From Streptomyces sp. APSN-46.1 (lineage in GTDB: Bacteria; Actinomycetota; Actinomycetes; Streptomycetales; Streptomycetaceae), in the NCBI RefSeq assembly GCF_022815725.1, contig NZ_JALGRF010000011.1, positions 149,169 to 213,168 of the forward strand: a stretch of DNA of 64,000 nucleotides. The letters run 5' to 3'. The position numbers and the translations under genes are program-made. Of this stretch, positions 8,774 through 17,523 are shown piece by piece. Within the stretch, counting starts at the first letter, position 1. Each line of letters starts with the position of its first letter. The notes under the pieces are model-generated. The model was given only the letters and a program-made list of their open reading frames with translations. It did no database searches and had not been told where the DNA came from.

Positions 8774-10273
8774 GTGACATCGGATCTGAACAGCCAATTC
8801 CGTACCAAGTCGGTCGAGCAGTCCATCCGTGACACGGAGGAACCCGAGCACCAGCTCAAGAAGTCGCTCTCCGCCTGGGACCTGACCGTCTTCGGCGTCG
8901 GCGTCATCATCGGCACCGGCATCTTCGTCCTCACCGGCATCGCGGCCCGGAACAACGCCGGACCCGCGACCTCCCTTTCCTTCGTCGCAGCGGGCATCGT
9001 CTGCGCGCTCGCGGCGCTCTGCTACGCCGAATTCGCGTCCACCGTGCCGGTGGCCGGCTCGGCGTACACCTTCTCGTACGCCTCGATCGGCGAGCTGCCC
9101 GCCTGGATCATCGGCTGGGACCTGGTGCTCGAATTCGCACTCGGCACCGCCGTGGTGGCGGTCGGCTGGTCCGGGTACGTGCGCAACCTCATGGCGACCA
9201 ACCTCGGCTGGGACATGCCCGCGGCGCTGTCCGGGCCCGACGCGGGAGGAACCTTCGACCTGATGGCCTTCCTGCTGGTCCTCGCGCTGACCGCCATCCT
9301 GGTCGTCGGGACGAAGCTCTCGGCCAGGATCACCGCGATCGTCGTCGCCATCAAGGTCACCGTGGTGCTGCTGGTCATCATCGCGGGCCTGTTCTTCATC
9401 AAGGCGGACAACTACTCCCCGTTCATCCCGCCGGCCCAACCGCAGGCCGAGGGCACCAGCGGCCTGCACGCGCCGCTGATCCAGGTGCTCTTCGGGTACG
9501 CGCCCACCAACTTCGGTGTCATGGGCATCTTCACCGCGGCCTCCCTCATCTTCTTCGCCTTCATCGGCTTCGACGTCGTGGCCACCGCGGCCGAGGAGAC
9601 CAAGAACCCCCAGCGGGACATGCCGCGCGGCATCCTCGGCTCGCTGGCCGTCTGCACCGTGCTCTACGTCGCCGTGACGCTGGTCGTCACCGGCATGCAG
9701 CACTACACGGAGATGTCGGCGAGCGCCCCGCTCGCCGAAGCCTTCAAGTCCGTGGGCCAGCCCTTCTTCGCCGGTGCCATCAGCCTCGGTGCGTCCGTCG
9801 GCCTGATCACCGTCTGCATGATCCTGCTGCTGGGCCAGACCCGGGTGTTCTTCGCGATGAGCCGTGACGGACTGCTGCCGCGCGTCTTCTCCGTCACCCA
9901 CCCGAAGTACCGCACCCCCTACCGGGCGACCATCCTGCTCGGTGGGATCATCGCCATCGTCGCGGGCTTCACCAGCCTCGAGAAGCTGGCGGAACTGGTG
10001 AACATCGGCACCCTGTTCGCCTTCGTGGTGGTGGCGCTCGGCGTGATGATCCTCCGCCGCAGCCGCCCCGACCTGCACCGGGCCTTCCGCACCCCGTGGG
10101 TGCCGCTGGTCCCGATCCTGTCGATCGCGGCCTCGTTCTGGCTGATGCTCAACCTGCCAGCCGAGACCTGGATCCGGTTCGGCATCTGGATGGGCGTCGG
10201 CATCGTCGTCTACTACGTCTACGGGCGCCGCAACAGCCGCCTCGGGAAGGTCGGCCCCGACGCGAAGTTCTAG
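8774..10273 (+). CDS. APC-superfamily amino-acid permease
   Basis: A 499-residue cytoplasmic-membrane transporter of the cationic-amino-acid (CAT/YfnA-like) group, with about twelve helices. The first helix carries the family motif GVGVIIGTGIFVLTG, where unwound glycines bind the substrate backbone, and FAFIGFDVVATAAEET is the typical loop around helix 6. A 40-residue charged N-terminus precedes the membrane part. GTG 8774 is chosen because GGAGGTG lies just upstream. Substrate is unknown; proton-coupled uptake of an amino acid or polyamine is expected for the family. It converges on the LCP gene, with a shared hairpin between the stops. Confidence 0.9.
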   Translation: MTSDLNSQFRTKSVEQSIRDTEEPEHQLKKSLSAWDLTVFGVGVIIGTGIFVLTGIAARNNAGPATSLSFVAAGIVCALAALCYAEFASTVPVAGSAYTFSYASIGELPAWIIGWDLVLEFALGTAVVAVGWSGYVRNLMATNLGWDMPAALSGPDAGGTFDLMAFLLVLALTAILVVGTKLSARITAIVVAIKVTVVLLVIIAGLFFIKADNYSPFIPPAQPQAEGTSGLHAPLIQVLFGYAPTNFGVMGIFTAASLIFFAFIGFDVVATAAEETKNPQRDMPRGILGSLAVCTVLYVAVTLVVTGMQHYTEMSASAPLAEAFKSVGQPFFAGAISLGASVGLITVCMILLLGQTRVFFAMSRDGLLPRVFSVTHPKYRTPYRATILLGGIIAIVAGFTSLEKLAELVNIGTLFAFVVVALGVMILRRSRPDLHRAFRTPWVPLVPILSIAASFWLMLNLPAETWIRFGIWMGVGIVVYYVYGRRNSRLGKVGPDAKF

Positions 10274-10307
10274 CGGAGTTCCAGGAGTTCTAGGAGTACT
10301 GGAAGCG

Positions 10308-10346
10308 GAAGACCTCTCCCGTCAGCCCTTGGCGGGGGAGGTCTTC
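10308..10346. terminator. Convergent terminator between permease and LCP genes
   Basis: A 13-bp stem (10308-10320 with 10334-10346, one G-T pair). The right arm overlaps the last codons of the LCP gene, so one hairpin can stop transcription from both sides. Confidence 0.65.
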
Positions 10347-11365
10347 GCGGACTCCGGGACCTTCCGGTCGGTCCGCAGGGCCTCCCACAACTGGTCCGCC
10401 TGCGGCTGCGCGACGACGACCCGGTTCGGGTCCACCTTGTCGTAGGCCACCGGCAGCATGATGGTCTCCATGGTGGCCGGGTCCACGCCCTTCATGCTCC
10501 GCGCGAAGTCGGACAGCGCGGTGAGCGAGGCCAGATCGGAGTCCGTGGTCAGCGACTTGGTGGCGGCGTCCGCGAGCTTGTACAGCCGCGCCGGATTGCC
10601 GAGGGCGTCCTGCTTCTTCACCTCGGCCAGCATCGCCAGCAGGAACTGCTGCTGGAGGCCTATCCGCCCGAGGTCGCTGCCGTCCCCGTAGCCGTAGCGC
10701 GTACGGACGAACCGGAGCGAGTCGGTGCCGTTCAGCCGGTGCGTGCCCGCGTCCAGCTTGAGGCCGCCCTTGGCTCCGCTCATCGGCTTGTCCAGGGTGA
10801 CGGTGACCCCGCCGAGCGCGTCCACGAGTCCCTTGAACCCGGCGAAGTCCACCTCGACGAAGTGGTCCACGCGGATCCCGGAGAGCTGCTCCACGGTCTT
10901 GACCACACAGGCCGGACCGGCGAGGGAGTAGACGGAGTTGAACATGACCCGGTTCGCGGACGGCACGGCCCGGCCGTCCTTGTCCTTGCACTCGGGCCGG
11001 GTGATCAGGGTGTCGCGCGGGATGCTCACCGCGGTCGCCCTGGACCGGCCCTCGGGTATGTGCACGAGCATCGTCGTGTCGGAGCGGGCGCCGCCGACAT
11101 CGCCGTGGTCGAGGTCCGCGTTGGCCCCGGCCCGCGAATCCGAGCCGAGCACGAGGACGTTCTGGGCGTTCGGGACCACCTTCGACGGCCGGTTGTCGAT
11201 CCCGATCGCCTGGTCCAGATCGACGCTGTCGATGTTGCCGTTCAGGTGGCCGTACGTCCACCAGCCCGCCCCCGCGGCGCCCAGGCCCAGCACGGCCACC
11301 AGCAGAAGGGAGATCCGCAGAACGCGGCGGCCGCGGCTCCTGGGCCGCACCTGCTTGTCCGTCAT
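10322..11365 (-). CDS. LytR-CpsA-Psr (LCP) family wall glycopolymer ligase
   Basis: A 347-residue membrane-anchored enzyme of the LCP family, which transfers lipid-linked glycopolymers to peptidoglycan outside the membrane. A basic N-terminus (MTDKQVRPRSRGRR) precedes one transmembrane helix (about residues 17-37). The LCP core then shows NVLVLGSDSRAG, ARSDTTMLVHI, AVSIPRDTLI and LRFVRTRYGYGDGSDLGRI with the conserved Arg and Asp residues. No LytR_C domain follows. The ATG has no Shine-Dalgarno sequence; TATCAT ends 8 nt before it, so a leaderless transcript is possible. Which polymer is attached (teichulosonic acid, teichoic acid or other) cannot be told. Confidence 0.92.
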   Translation of the reverse strand: MTDKQVRPRSRGRRVLRISLLLVAVLGLGAAGAGWWTYGHLNGNIDSVDLDQAIGIDNRPSKVVPNAQNVLVLGSDSRAGANADLDHGDVGGARSDTTMLVHIPEGRSRATAVSIPRDTLITRPECKDKDGRAVPSANRVMFNSVYSLAGPACVVKTVEQLSGIRVDHFVEVDFAGFKGLVDALGGVTVTLDKPMSGAKGGLKLDAGTHRLNGTDSLRFVRTRYGYGDGSDLGRIGLQQQFLLAMLAEVKKQDALGNPARLYKLADAATKSLTTDSDLASLTALSDFARSMKGVDPATMETIMLPVAYDKVDPNRVVVAQPQADQLWEALRTDRKVPESAKTSPAKG

Positions 11366-11396
11366 GGGGGTGAATGATAGACAGACTTTCGAATGG

Positions 11397-11431
11397 CCGA
11401 AGCCCGCCCCCGGAAAGGGGGCGGGCTTCGG
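11397..11431 (-). terminator. Terminator after fadB
   Basis: A perfect 15-bp stem (11397-11411 with 11417-11431) with loop GGAAA, lying between the fadB stop and the LCP gene start. One arm overlaps the place where an LCP -35 element would be expected. Confidence 0.8.
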
Positions 11432-11456
11432 TCTCAGCGCCTGTCCGCGGGGCGGG

Positions 11457-13586
11457 TTACGCCGGGACGCTCGCCACGCCCGGGGCGAGGAACTTCTTGC
11501 CGTTCACGCGCTCCGAGATGCCTTCGCGGTCCAGGTACGGCGTGATGCCGCCCAGGTGGAAGGGCCAGCCGGCGCCCGTGATGAGGCAGAGGTCGATGTC
11601 CTGGGCCTCGGCCACGACACCCTCCTCCAGCATCAGGCCGATCTCCTGTGCCACCGCGTCCAGGACGCGGTCGCGGACCTGCTGCTCCGTCAGGACGACA
11701 TCGCCCTGCACCAGGAGGGCGGCGACCTCGGGGTCCAGCTCCGGCTTGCCGGAATCGTAGACGTAGAAGCCGCGCTTGCCCGCCTTGACGACGGCGGCCA
11801 GGTTCGGGGAGACCGTGAAACGCTCCGGGAAGGCGCGGTTCAGGGTCTCGGAGACGTGCAGACCGATCGCCGGGCCGACGAGCTCCAGCAGCACCAGCGG
11901 GGACATCGGCAGGCCGAGCGGCTCGATGGCCTTCTCCGCCGTGACCACCGGGGTGCCCTCGTCGATGACGTTCTGGATCTCACCCATGAAGCGGGTCAGG
12001 ATGCGGTTCACGACGAACGCCGGGGCGTCCTTGGTGAGGACCGCGGTCTTCTTCAGCTTCCTGGCGACACCGAACGCCGTGGCCAGCGAGGCCTCGTCGG
12101 TCTGCTCGCCGCGGACGATCTCCAGCAGCGGGAGGATCGCGACCGGGTTGAAGAAGTGGAAGCCGACCACGCGCTCCGGGTGCTGGAGCTTGGAGGCCAT
12201 CTCCGACACCGACAGCGAGGAGGTGTTGGTGGCGAGGATCGCGTGCGCCGGGGCGACCGCCTCGACCTCCGCGAACACCGTCTGCTTGACGGACATCTCC
12301 TCGAACACGGCCTCGATGATGAAGTCCGCGTCCGCGAAGCCCTCGGCCTTGTCGAGCACACCGGTCACCAGGGCGGTCAGGCGGTTGGCCTTGTCCTGGT
12401 TGATGCGGCCCTTGCCGAGCAGCTTCTGGATCTCGGCGTGGACGTAGCCCACACCCTTGTCCACGCGCTCCTGGTCGATGTCGGTGAGGACCACCGGCAC
12501 CTCCAGGCGGCGCAGGAACAGCAGCGCCAGCTGCGAGGCCATCAGGCCCGCGCCGACGACGCCGACCTTGGTGACCGGACGGGCCAGGGACTTGTCCGGG
12601 GCGCCGGCCGGGCGCTTGGCGCGCTTCTGGACCAGGTTGAAGGCGTAGATGCCGGAGCGCAGTTCGCCGCCCATGATGAGGTCGGCGAGCGCGGTGTCCT
12701 CGGCGTCGAAGCCGGCCTGGACGTCGCCGTCCTTGGCCGCGGCGATGATGTCCAGCGCGCGGTAGGCGGCCGGAGCGGCGCCGTGCACCTTGGAGTCCGC
12801 GATGGAGCGGCCCTTGGCGACGGCCGCGTCCCAGGCCTCGCCGCGGTCGACCTCGGCGCGTACGACCTCGGTCTCGCCCCCCAGGACCTTGGCGGTCCAC
12901 AGGAGGGACTGCTCCAGGAAGTCGGCGCCCTCGAAGATCGCGTCGGCGATGCCGAGCTCGAAGACCTGCTTGCCCTTGAGCTGCCGGTTCTGGTTCAGCG
13001 AGTTCTCGATGATCACCGAGACCGCGCGCTCCGCGCCGATCAGGTTCGGCAGCAGGGCGCAGCCGCCCCAGCCGGGAACCAGGCCGAGGAAGACCTCGGG
13101 CAGCGAGAAGGCCGGGATGGCCTTCGAGACGGTGCGGTAGGTGCAGTGCAGACCGACCTCGACACCGCCGCCCATCGCCGCGCCGTTGTAGTAGGCGAAG
13201 GTGGGGACGGCCAGGGCCGACAGACGCTTGAAGACGTCGTGGCCGCCCTTGCCGATGGCGAGCGCCTCGTCGTGCTTCTTGAGCAGCTCGACACCCTTGA
13301 GGTCGGCGCCGACCGCGAAGATGAACGGCTTTCCGGTGATGCCCGCGCCGACGATGGAGCCGGCGATGGCCTCCTGCTCGACCTGGTCGATCGCCGCGTT
13401 CAGGTTGGCGAGGGACTGCGGGCCGAAGGTGGTCGGCTTGGTGTGGTCGAAGCCGTTGTCCAGCGTGATGAGCGCGAAGCGCCCCGCGCCGAACGGCAGG
13501 TCCAGGTGGCGGACGTGCGCGGACGTGACGACCTCGTCCGGGAACAGCTCGGCCGCGCCCTTCAGGAGCTCAGCGGTGGTGCTCAC
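11457..13586 (-). CDS. fadB: Fatty-acid oxidation complex alpha subunit: enoyl-CoA hydratase / 3-hydroxyacyl-CoA dehydrogenase
   Basis: A 709-residue bifunctional beta-oxidation enzyme. The N-terminal crotonase domain (about 1-300) has oxyanion-hole and glutamate regions GGGVEVGLHCTYR and PEVFLGLVPGWGG. The NAD domain (about 325-500) has GVVGAGLMASQLAL, where the usual GAGxMG has Ala for the second Gly, and the catalytic histidine region GFHFFNPV. The C-terminal dehydrogenase domain follows. The GTG start overlaps the thiolase stop by GTGA, so the two subunits are co-translated and should form an alpha/beta complex. Substrates are medium- or long-chain acyl-CoA by family; no repressor gene is adjacent. 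Confidence 0.95.
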   Translation of the reverse strand: MSTTAELLKGAAELFPDEVVTSAHVRHLDLPFGAGRFALITLDNGFDHTKPTTFGPQSLANLNAAIDQVEQEAIAGSIVGAGITGKPFIFAVGADLKGVELLKKHDEALAIGKGGHDVFKRLSALAVPTFAYYNGAAMGGGVEVGLHCTYRTVSKAIPAFSLPEVFLGLVPGWGGCALLPNLIGAERAVSVIIENSLNQNRQLKGKQVFELGIADAIFEGADFLEQSLLWTAKVLGGETEVVRAEVDRGEAWDAAVAKGRSIADSKVHGAAPAAYRALDIIAAAKDGDVQAGFDAEDTALADLIMGGELRSGIYAFNLVQKRAKRPAGAPDKSLARPVTKVGVVGAGLMASQLALLFLRRLEVPVVLTDIDQERVDKGVGYVHAEIQKLLGKGRINQDKANRLTALVTGVLDKAEGFADADFIIEAVFEEMSVKQTVFAEVEAVAPAHAILATNTSSLSVSEMASKLQHPERVVGFHFFNPVAILPLLEIVRGEQTDEASLATAFGVARKLKKTAVLTKDAPAFVVNRILTRFMGEIQNVIDEGTPVVTAEKAIEPLGLPMSPLVLLELVGPAIGLHVSETLNRAFPERFTVSPNLAAVVKAGKRGFYVYDSGKPELDPEVAALLVQGDVVLTEQQVRDRVLDAVAQEIGLMLEEGVVAEAQDIDLCLITGAGWPFHLGGITPYLDREGISERVNGKKFLAPGVASVPA

Positions 13587-14809
13587 TTGGAGTCTCCCTC
13601 GGCGTTGAAGTTCGGGTTCTCCCAGATGACCGTGGCGCCCATGCCGAAGCCGACGCACATGGTGGTCAGGCCGTAGCGGACGTGCGGCTGCTCCTCGAAC
13701 TGGCGGGCCAGCTGCATCATCAGACGGACGCCGGAGGAGGCGAGCGGGTGACCGTAGGCGATGGCGCCGCCGTACTGGTTCACGCGGGCGTCGTCGTCGG
13801 CGATGCCGTAGTGCTCCAGGAACGCGAGGACCTGGATGGCGAAGGCCTCGTTGATCTCGAAGAGGCCGATGTCCTCGATCGAGAGACCGGCCTGGGCGAG
13901 GGCCTTCTCGGTGGCCGGGATCGGGCCGTAGCCCATGACCTCCGGCTCGACACCCGCGAAGGAGTACGAGACGAGGCGCATCTTGACCGGGAGGTTGTTC
14001 TCGCGGGCGAAGTCCTCGGACGCGATGATCGCGGCGGTGGCACCGTCGTTGAGACCGGCGGCGTTGCCCGCGGTGACCCGGCCGTGGGTACGGAACGGGG
14101 TCTTCAGGTTCGCCAGGTTCTCCAGCGTGGTGCCCGGGCGCATCGGCTCGTCGGAGGTGACCAGGCCCCAGCCCGTCTCGCCGACCGCCTCGTTGGTGTT
14201 GCGCACCGAGATCGGGACCAGGTCCTGCTGGATCTTGCCGTCGGCGTACGCCTTGGCGGCCTTCTCCTGCGAGCGCACGGCGTACTCGTCGGCGCGGAGC
14301 TTGGTGATCGTCGGGTACCGGTCGTGCAGGTTCTCGGCGGTCATGCCCATGAACAGGGCGGACTCGTCGACCAGCTTCTCGGAGACGAAGCGCGGGTTCG
14401 GGTCGACGCCCTCGCCCATGGGGTGGCGGCCCATGTGCTCGACACCGCCGGCGAGGGCGACGTCGTACGCACCGAAGGCCACGCCGCCCGCGACGGCGGT
14501 CACGGCGGTCAGCGCGCCGGCGCACATGCGGTCGATCGAGTAGCCCGGGACGGACTGCGGGAGGCCCGCGAGGATGCCGGCCGTACGGCCCAGCGTGAGG
14601 CCCTGGTCACCGATCTGCGTGGTCGCGGCGATGGCGACCTCGTCGATCTTCTTGGGGTCCAGGTCCGGGTTGCGGCGCAGCAGCTCCCGGATCGCCTTCA
14701 CGACGAGGTCGTCGGCGCGGGTCTCGTGGTAGATGCCCTTCGGGCCCGCCTTGCCGAACGGGGTGCGGACGCCGTCGACGAAGACGACGTCCCTGACGGT
14801 ACGAGGCAC
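13583..14809 (-). CDS. fadA: Acetyl-CoA C-acyltransferase (3-ketoacyl-CoA thiolase)
   Basis: A 408-residue thiolase that cleaves 3-ketoacyl-CoA with CoA, the last step of each beta-oxidation cycle. The nucleophilic cysteine lies in RMCAGALTAV, the base histidine in YGHPLASSG, the NEAFA loop is intact, and the second cysteine is in TMCVGFGMG. I start at GTG 14809, giving VPRTVRDVVFVDG, because GGAG lies 7 nt upstream; a start at 14839 would add ten non-conserved residues. It is the first gene of the fadAB pair. Confidence 0.95.
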   Translation of the reverse strand: MPRTVRDVVFVDGVRTPFGKAGPKGIYHETRADDLVVKAIRELLRRNPDLDPKKIDEVAIAATTQIGDQGLTLGRTAGILAGLPQSVPGYSIDRMCAGALTAVTAVAGGVAFGAYDVALAGGVEHMGRHPMGEGVDPNPRFVSEKLVDESALFMGMTAENLHDRYPTITKLRADEYAVRSQEKAAKAYADGKIQQDLVPISVRNTNEAVGETGWGLVTSDEPMRPGTTLENLANLKTPFRTHGRVTAGNAAGLNDGATAAIIASEDFARENNLPVKMRLVSYSFAGVEPEVMGYGPIPATEKALAQAGLSIEDIGLFEINEAFAIQVLAFLEHYGIADDDARVNQYGGAIAYGHPLASSGVRLMMQLARQFEEQPHVRYGLTTMCVGFGMGATVIWENPNFNAEGDSK

Positions 14810-14980
14810 GTTGGCTCTCCTCCAGGTGCGGGTGTGCACTGCTGCGCGGGGGCGCGTTCGGCAGAGTTGCTGAGCGCCCGCTCACCCGACCCATGCTACT
14901 TGCGGGTAACCAATGTGCACACCCCCTCCCCGAGGAGCGGCGAACGTCACATCCCGGCGCCTGTGACAGCGGCGACGAGA

Positions 14981-15009
14981 AGAGCCCCCGGCCGGTGGCC
15001 GGGGGCTCT
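14981..15009 (-). terminator. Terminator after the RNase D gene
   Basis: A perfect 13-bp stem (14981-14993 with 14997-15009) with a 3-nt loop, 20 bp downstream of the RNase D stop on the minus strand. It isolates that gene from the fadA promoter region. Confidence 0.75.
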
Positions 15010-15028
15010 CTCTGGTCGTGCCGTGCGC

Positions 15029-16321
15029 TCAGGCGGTCACGGCCAGGGCCTCGACCAGCGCCGGGGTCACCTGCTCGATCTGCCAGGGGCGGGCGCCGTA
15101 GCCCGCCAGGGTCTCCGCCACCGCGTCCGCGTCGAGCCGCAGCGGCGGCTCCCAGCACAGGCGGCGGACGGTGTCCGGGGTGATCAGGTTCTCCTGGGGC
15201 AGGTTCAGCCCCTCCGCCAGGGCGGAGACGGCCGTGCGCGCCGCCGCCAGCCGGGCCGCGGCCACCGGGTCCTTGTCCGCCCAGGAGCGCGGCGGCGGCG
15301 GACCCGCCGGGGTCGCCCCCGGCTGCGGAAGCTCGTTCTCGGGCAGGGCCTTCGCCCGCTCCACGGCGGCCATCCACTGCTCCAGCTGGCGCCGCCCCAT
15401 CCGCTGCCCGTAACCGGGCAGGGCCGACAGCGCCTGCGCGTTCAACGGCATGGCCAGGGCCGCCTCGACGATCGCCGCGTCACCCAGCACCTTGCCCGGT
15501 GACACGTCGCGCCGCTGGGCGATCCGGTCCCGGGACTCCCACAGCTCCCGGACCACGGCCATCTGCCGGCGCCGGCGCACCTTGTGCATCCCGGACGTAC
15601 GGCGCCACGGGTCCTTGCGCGGCGGGGCCGGCGGGGCGGCGGCGATGGCGTCGAACTCCTGGCGGGCCCATTCCAGCTTGCCCTGCCGGTCCAGCTCCTT
15701 CTCCAGCGCGTCCCGCAGGTCCACGAGCAGCTCGACGTCCAGGGCGGCGTAGCGCAGCCACGGCTCGGGGAGCGGCCGGGTGGACCAGTCGACGGCCGAG
15801 TGGCCCTTCTCCAGCACGTACCCGAGCACGCCCTCGACCATCGCGCCGAGACCCACGCGCGGGAATCCCGCCAGGCGGCCGGCGAGCTCGGTGTCGAACA
15901 GGGAGGTGGGCGCCATGCCTATGTCGCGCAGGCACGGCAGGTCCTGGGTGGCGGCGTGCAGGATCCACTCGGTGCCGGACAGGGCGTCGCCCAGCGTGGA
16001 GAGGTCGGGACAGCCCACCGGGTCGATGAGCGCGGATCCCGCCCCCTCGCGGCGCAGCTGCACCAGGTAGGCGCGCTGGCCGTAGCGGTATCCGGAGGCG
16101 CGTTCGGCGTCGACGGCGACGGGGCCGGTGCCCGCGGCGAAGGCCGCGACCACCCGGGCGAGCGCGTCGGCGTCGGCGACCACGGGGGGAATCCCCTCGC
16201 GCGGTTCGAGCAGGGGGACGGGCAGGGGGATGGGCAGCCCATCGGACGAAACCATGTCGTCCGGGGGGCCGCCCCCGGTGGTGGTGCGCAGGTCTGCTGC
16301 GGTCTCTTGGGCGTCGGTCAC
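15029..16321 (-). CDS. rnd: Ribonuclease D-like 3'-5' exonuclease with HRDC domain
   Basis: About 430 residues. The DEDDy exonuclease core shows AVDAERASGYRY (Asp-x-Glu), HAATQDLPCL (Asp) and YAALDVELL (Tyr-x3-Asp), the metal and catalytic residues for trimming RNA 3' ends. An HRDC domain follows (about 235-310), then a C-terminal helical region. The N-terminal 55 residues are polar and Pro/Gly-rich. I chose GTG 16321 (VTDAQET) because homologues I remember start that way; ATG 16342 is an alternative and neither has a strong ribosome site. Its role in tRNA or stable-RNA maturation is from the family. Confidence 0.88.
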   Translation of the reverse strand: MTDAQETAADLRTTTGGGPPDDMVSSDGLPIPLPVPLLEPREGIPPVVADADALARVVAAFAAGTGPVAVDAERASGYRYGQRAYLVQLRREGAGSALIDPVGCPDLSTLGDALSGTEWILHAATQDLPCLRDIGMAPTSLFDTELAGRLAGFPRVGLGAMVEGVLGYVLEKGHSAVDWSTRPLPEPWLRYAALDVELLVDLRDALEKELDRQGKLEWARQEFDAIAAAPPAPPRKDPWRRTSGMHKVRRRRQMAVVRELWESRDRIAQRRDVSPGKVLGDAAIVEAALAMPLNAQALSALPGYGQRMGRRQLEQWMAAVERAKALPENELPQPGATPAGPPPPRSWADKDPVAAARLAAARTAVSALAEGLNLPQENLITPDTVRRLCWEPPLRLDADAVAETLAGYGARPWQIEQVTPALVEALAVTA

Positions 16322-16347
16322 CGGTCCAGGGTATCCGTGCATACGAG

Positions 16348-16381
16348 GCGCCCGTCGCCGGAACGTTCCGGCGACGGGCGC
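16348..16381. terminator. 34-bp perfect palindrome upstream of the RNase D gene
   Basis: Two 17-bp arms (16348-16364 and 16365-16381) are exact inverse complements with no loop. Together with the next hairpin it probably insulates the response-regulator gene from the RNase D gene. It could also be a binding site close to the RNase D start. Confidence 0.6.
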
Positions 16382-16400
16382 GAGGTGGACGTACGGACGT

Positions 16401-16440
16401 TCCCCCGGGTTCCCCGGCCGTTGGCCGGGGCCCCGGGGAA
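16401..16440 (-). terminator. Terminator after the response-regulator gene
   Basis: An inner 8-bp stem CCCCGGCC/GGCCGGGG with loop GTTG is extended outward by further C/G pairing with small bulges. It starts 14 bp downstream of the regulator stop on the minus strand. Confidence 0.7.
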
Positions 16441-16453
16441 AGGCCTCAAGGCC

Positions 16454-17116
16454 TCAGTGGATGATCCCGGTCCGCAGTGCGACGGCGACCATTCCGGCGC
16501 GGTCGCCGGTGCCCAGCTTGCGGGCGATCCGGGCGAGGTGGGACTTGACGGTCAGGGCGGACAGGCCCATCGAGACGCCGATGGCCTTGTTGGACTGGCC
16601 CTCCGCGACGAGGCGCAGGACCTCGACCTCGCGGCCGGAGAGCTCGCGGTAGCCGCCCGGGTGGCTCGGGGCACCCGGGGGGCGGCGGTGCATACGGGCG
16701 GCGGCGGCGCCGATGGGGGCGGCGCCGGGCCGGTTGGGAAGCCCGATGTTGGTCCGCGTGCCGGTGACGACGTAGCCCTTCACTCCGCCCGCGAGGGCGT
16801 TGCGTACGGCGCCGATGTCGTCGGCGGCGGACAGGGCCAGGCCGTTCGGCCAGCCCGCGGCGCGGGTCTCGGAGAGCAGGGTGAGACCGGAACCGTCGGG
16901 CAGGTGGACGTCGGCCACGCAGATGTCGCGCGGGCTTCCGACGCGGGGGCGGGCCTCCGCGATGGACGACGCCTCGATGACGTCACGTACTCCGAGGGCC
17001 CACAGATGGCGGGTCACGGTGGAGCGGACGCGCGGGTCGGCTACGACGACCATGGCCGTCGGCTTGTTCGGGCGGTAGGCGACCAGGCTTGCGGGCTGCT
17101 CGAGAAGAACGGACAC
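16454..17116 (-). CDS. Orphan LuxR-type response regulator with reduced acidic pocket
   Basis: 220 residues: an N-terminal receiver-like domain (about 18-125) and a C-terminal LuxR/NarL helix-turn-helix (about 155-215, ELSGREVEVLRLVAEGQSNK). The phospho-acceptor Asp69 (ADVHLPDG), Ser96 and Lys113 are in place. The usual pair of acidic residues after strand one is reduced to a single Asp27 (VVVADP), so phosphorylation may be weak or absent. No kinase gene is adjacent. The GTG start has AGGAGG 6 nt upstream. It is transcribed toward the RNase D gene but separated by two hairpins. Targets unknown. Confidence 0.88.
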   Translation of the reverse strand: MSVLLEQPASLVAYRPNKPTAMVVVADPRVRSTVTRHLWALGVRDVIEASSIAEARPRVGSPRDICVADVHLPDGSGLTLLSETRAAGWPNGLALSAADDIGAVRNALAGGVKGYVVTGTRTNIGLPNRPGAAPIGAAAARMHRRPPGAPSHPGGYRELSGREVEVLRLVAEGQSNKAIGVSMGLSALTVKSHLARIARKLGTGDRAGMVAVALRTGIIH

Positions 17117-17325
17117 CTAGGCCTCCTGGGGGAGTGGCGGGACGGCCGGCTCGGGGAAGGAAGCCGGTGCGAACCGTGCGGATGGTCACTGACTCCTTCG
17201 GCACGTCACCCGCCCGGCTTTAGGGAATGATCACGATTTGGTGAGTAACAATTCGGGCAATTCGGACGCACGATCGATCATCGGGTGATCAGAAGCCCAC
17301 AACGGGCGTTCCGTTCCGGTACCCC

Positions 17326-17361
17326 GTTGCGGGCTCGATCGGTGTTGCGGGTTCGATCGGT
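17326..17361. repeat. Tandem pair of 18-bp direct repeats
   Basis: GTTGCGGGCTCGATCGGT at 17326-17343 is followed directly by a copy at 17344-17361 with one change (C to T). Two 9-bp copies of a CGCACCG element follow. Confidence 0.75.
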
Positions 17362-17393
17362 CGCACCGGTCGCACCGCGTCCCGGGGCCCCGT

Positions 17394-17432
17394 GCCCGCG
17401 TGCCCGGCGCCCGCGTGCCCGGCGCCCGCGTG
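17394..17432. repeat. 15-bp tandem repeat, about 2.6 copies
   Basis: Unit GCCCGCGTGCCCGGC at 17394-17408 and 17409-17423, then a partial copy to 17432. It leads directly into the palindrome at 17436. Confidence 0.75.
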
Positions 17433-17435
17433 TCC

Positions 17436-17455
17436 GTCCGGACGCGCGTCCGGAC
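17436..17455. repeat. 20-bp perfect palindrome
   Basis: GTCCGGACGC is followed directly by GCGTCCGGAC. It lies 70 bp beyond the stop of the DUF3000-type gene, so it could serve as that gene's terminator or as a distal protein-binding site. Confidence 0.6.
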
Positions 17456-17523
17456 CGCGGACCTCATCGGCCGCGCGGGGCACGCCGTACGGCTCAGGGC
17501 TTACGGCGCCTGCGGCTCCGCGG

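Larger units (their letters stand above)
17117..17523. other. 407-bp intergenic region with short tandem repeats
   Basis: This stretch lies between the regulator start and the 3' end of the DUF3000-type gene and must hold the regulator's promoter. The part next to the regulator (about 17215-17290) is unusually AT-rich for this genome. The rest holds two 18-bp direct repeats, two and a half 15-bp repeats and a 20-bp palindrome, listed separately. I see no conserved frame in it. Confidence 0.6.
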
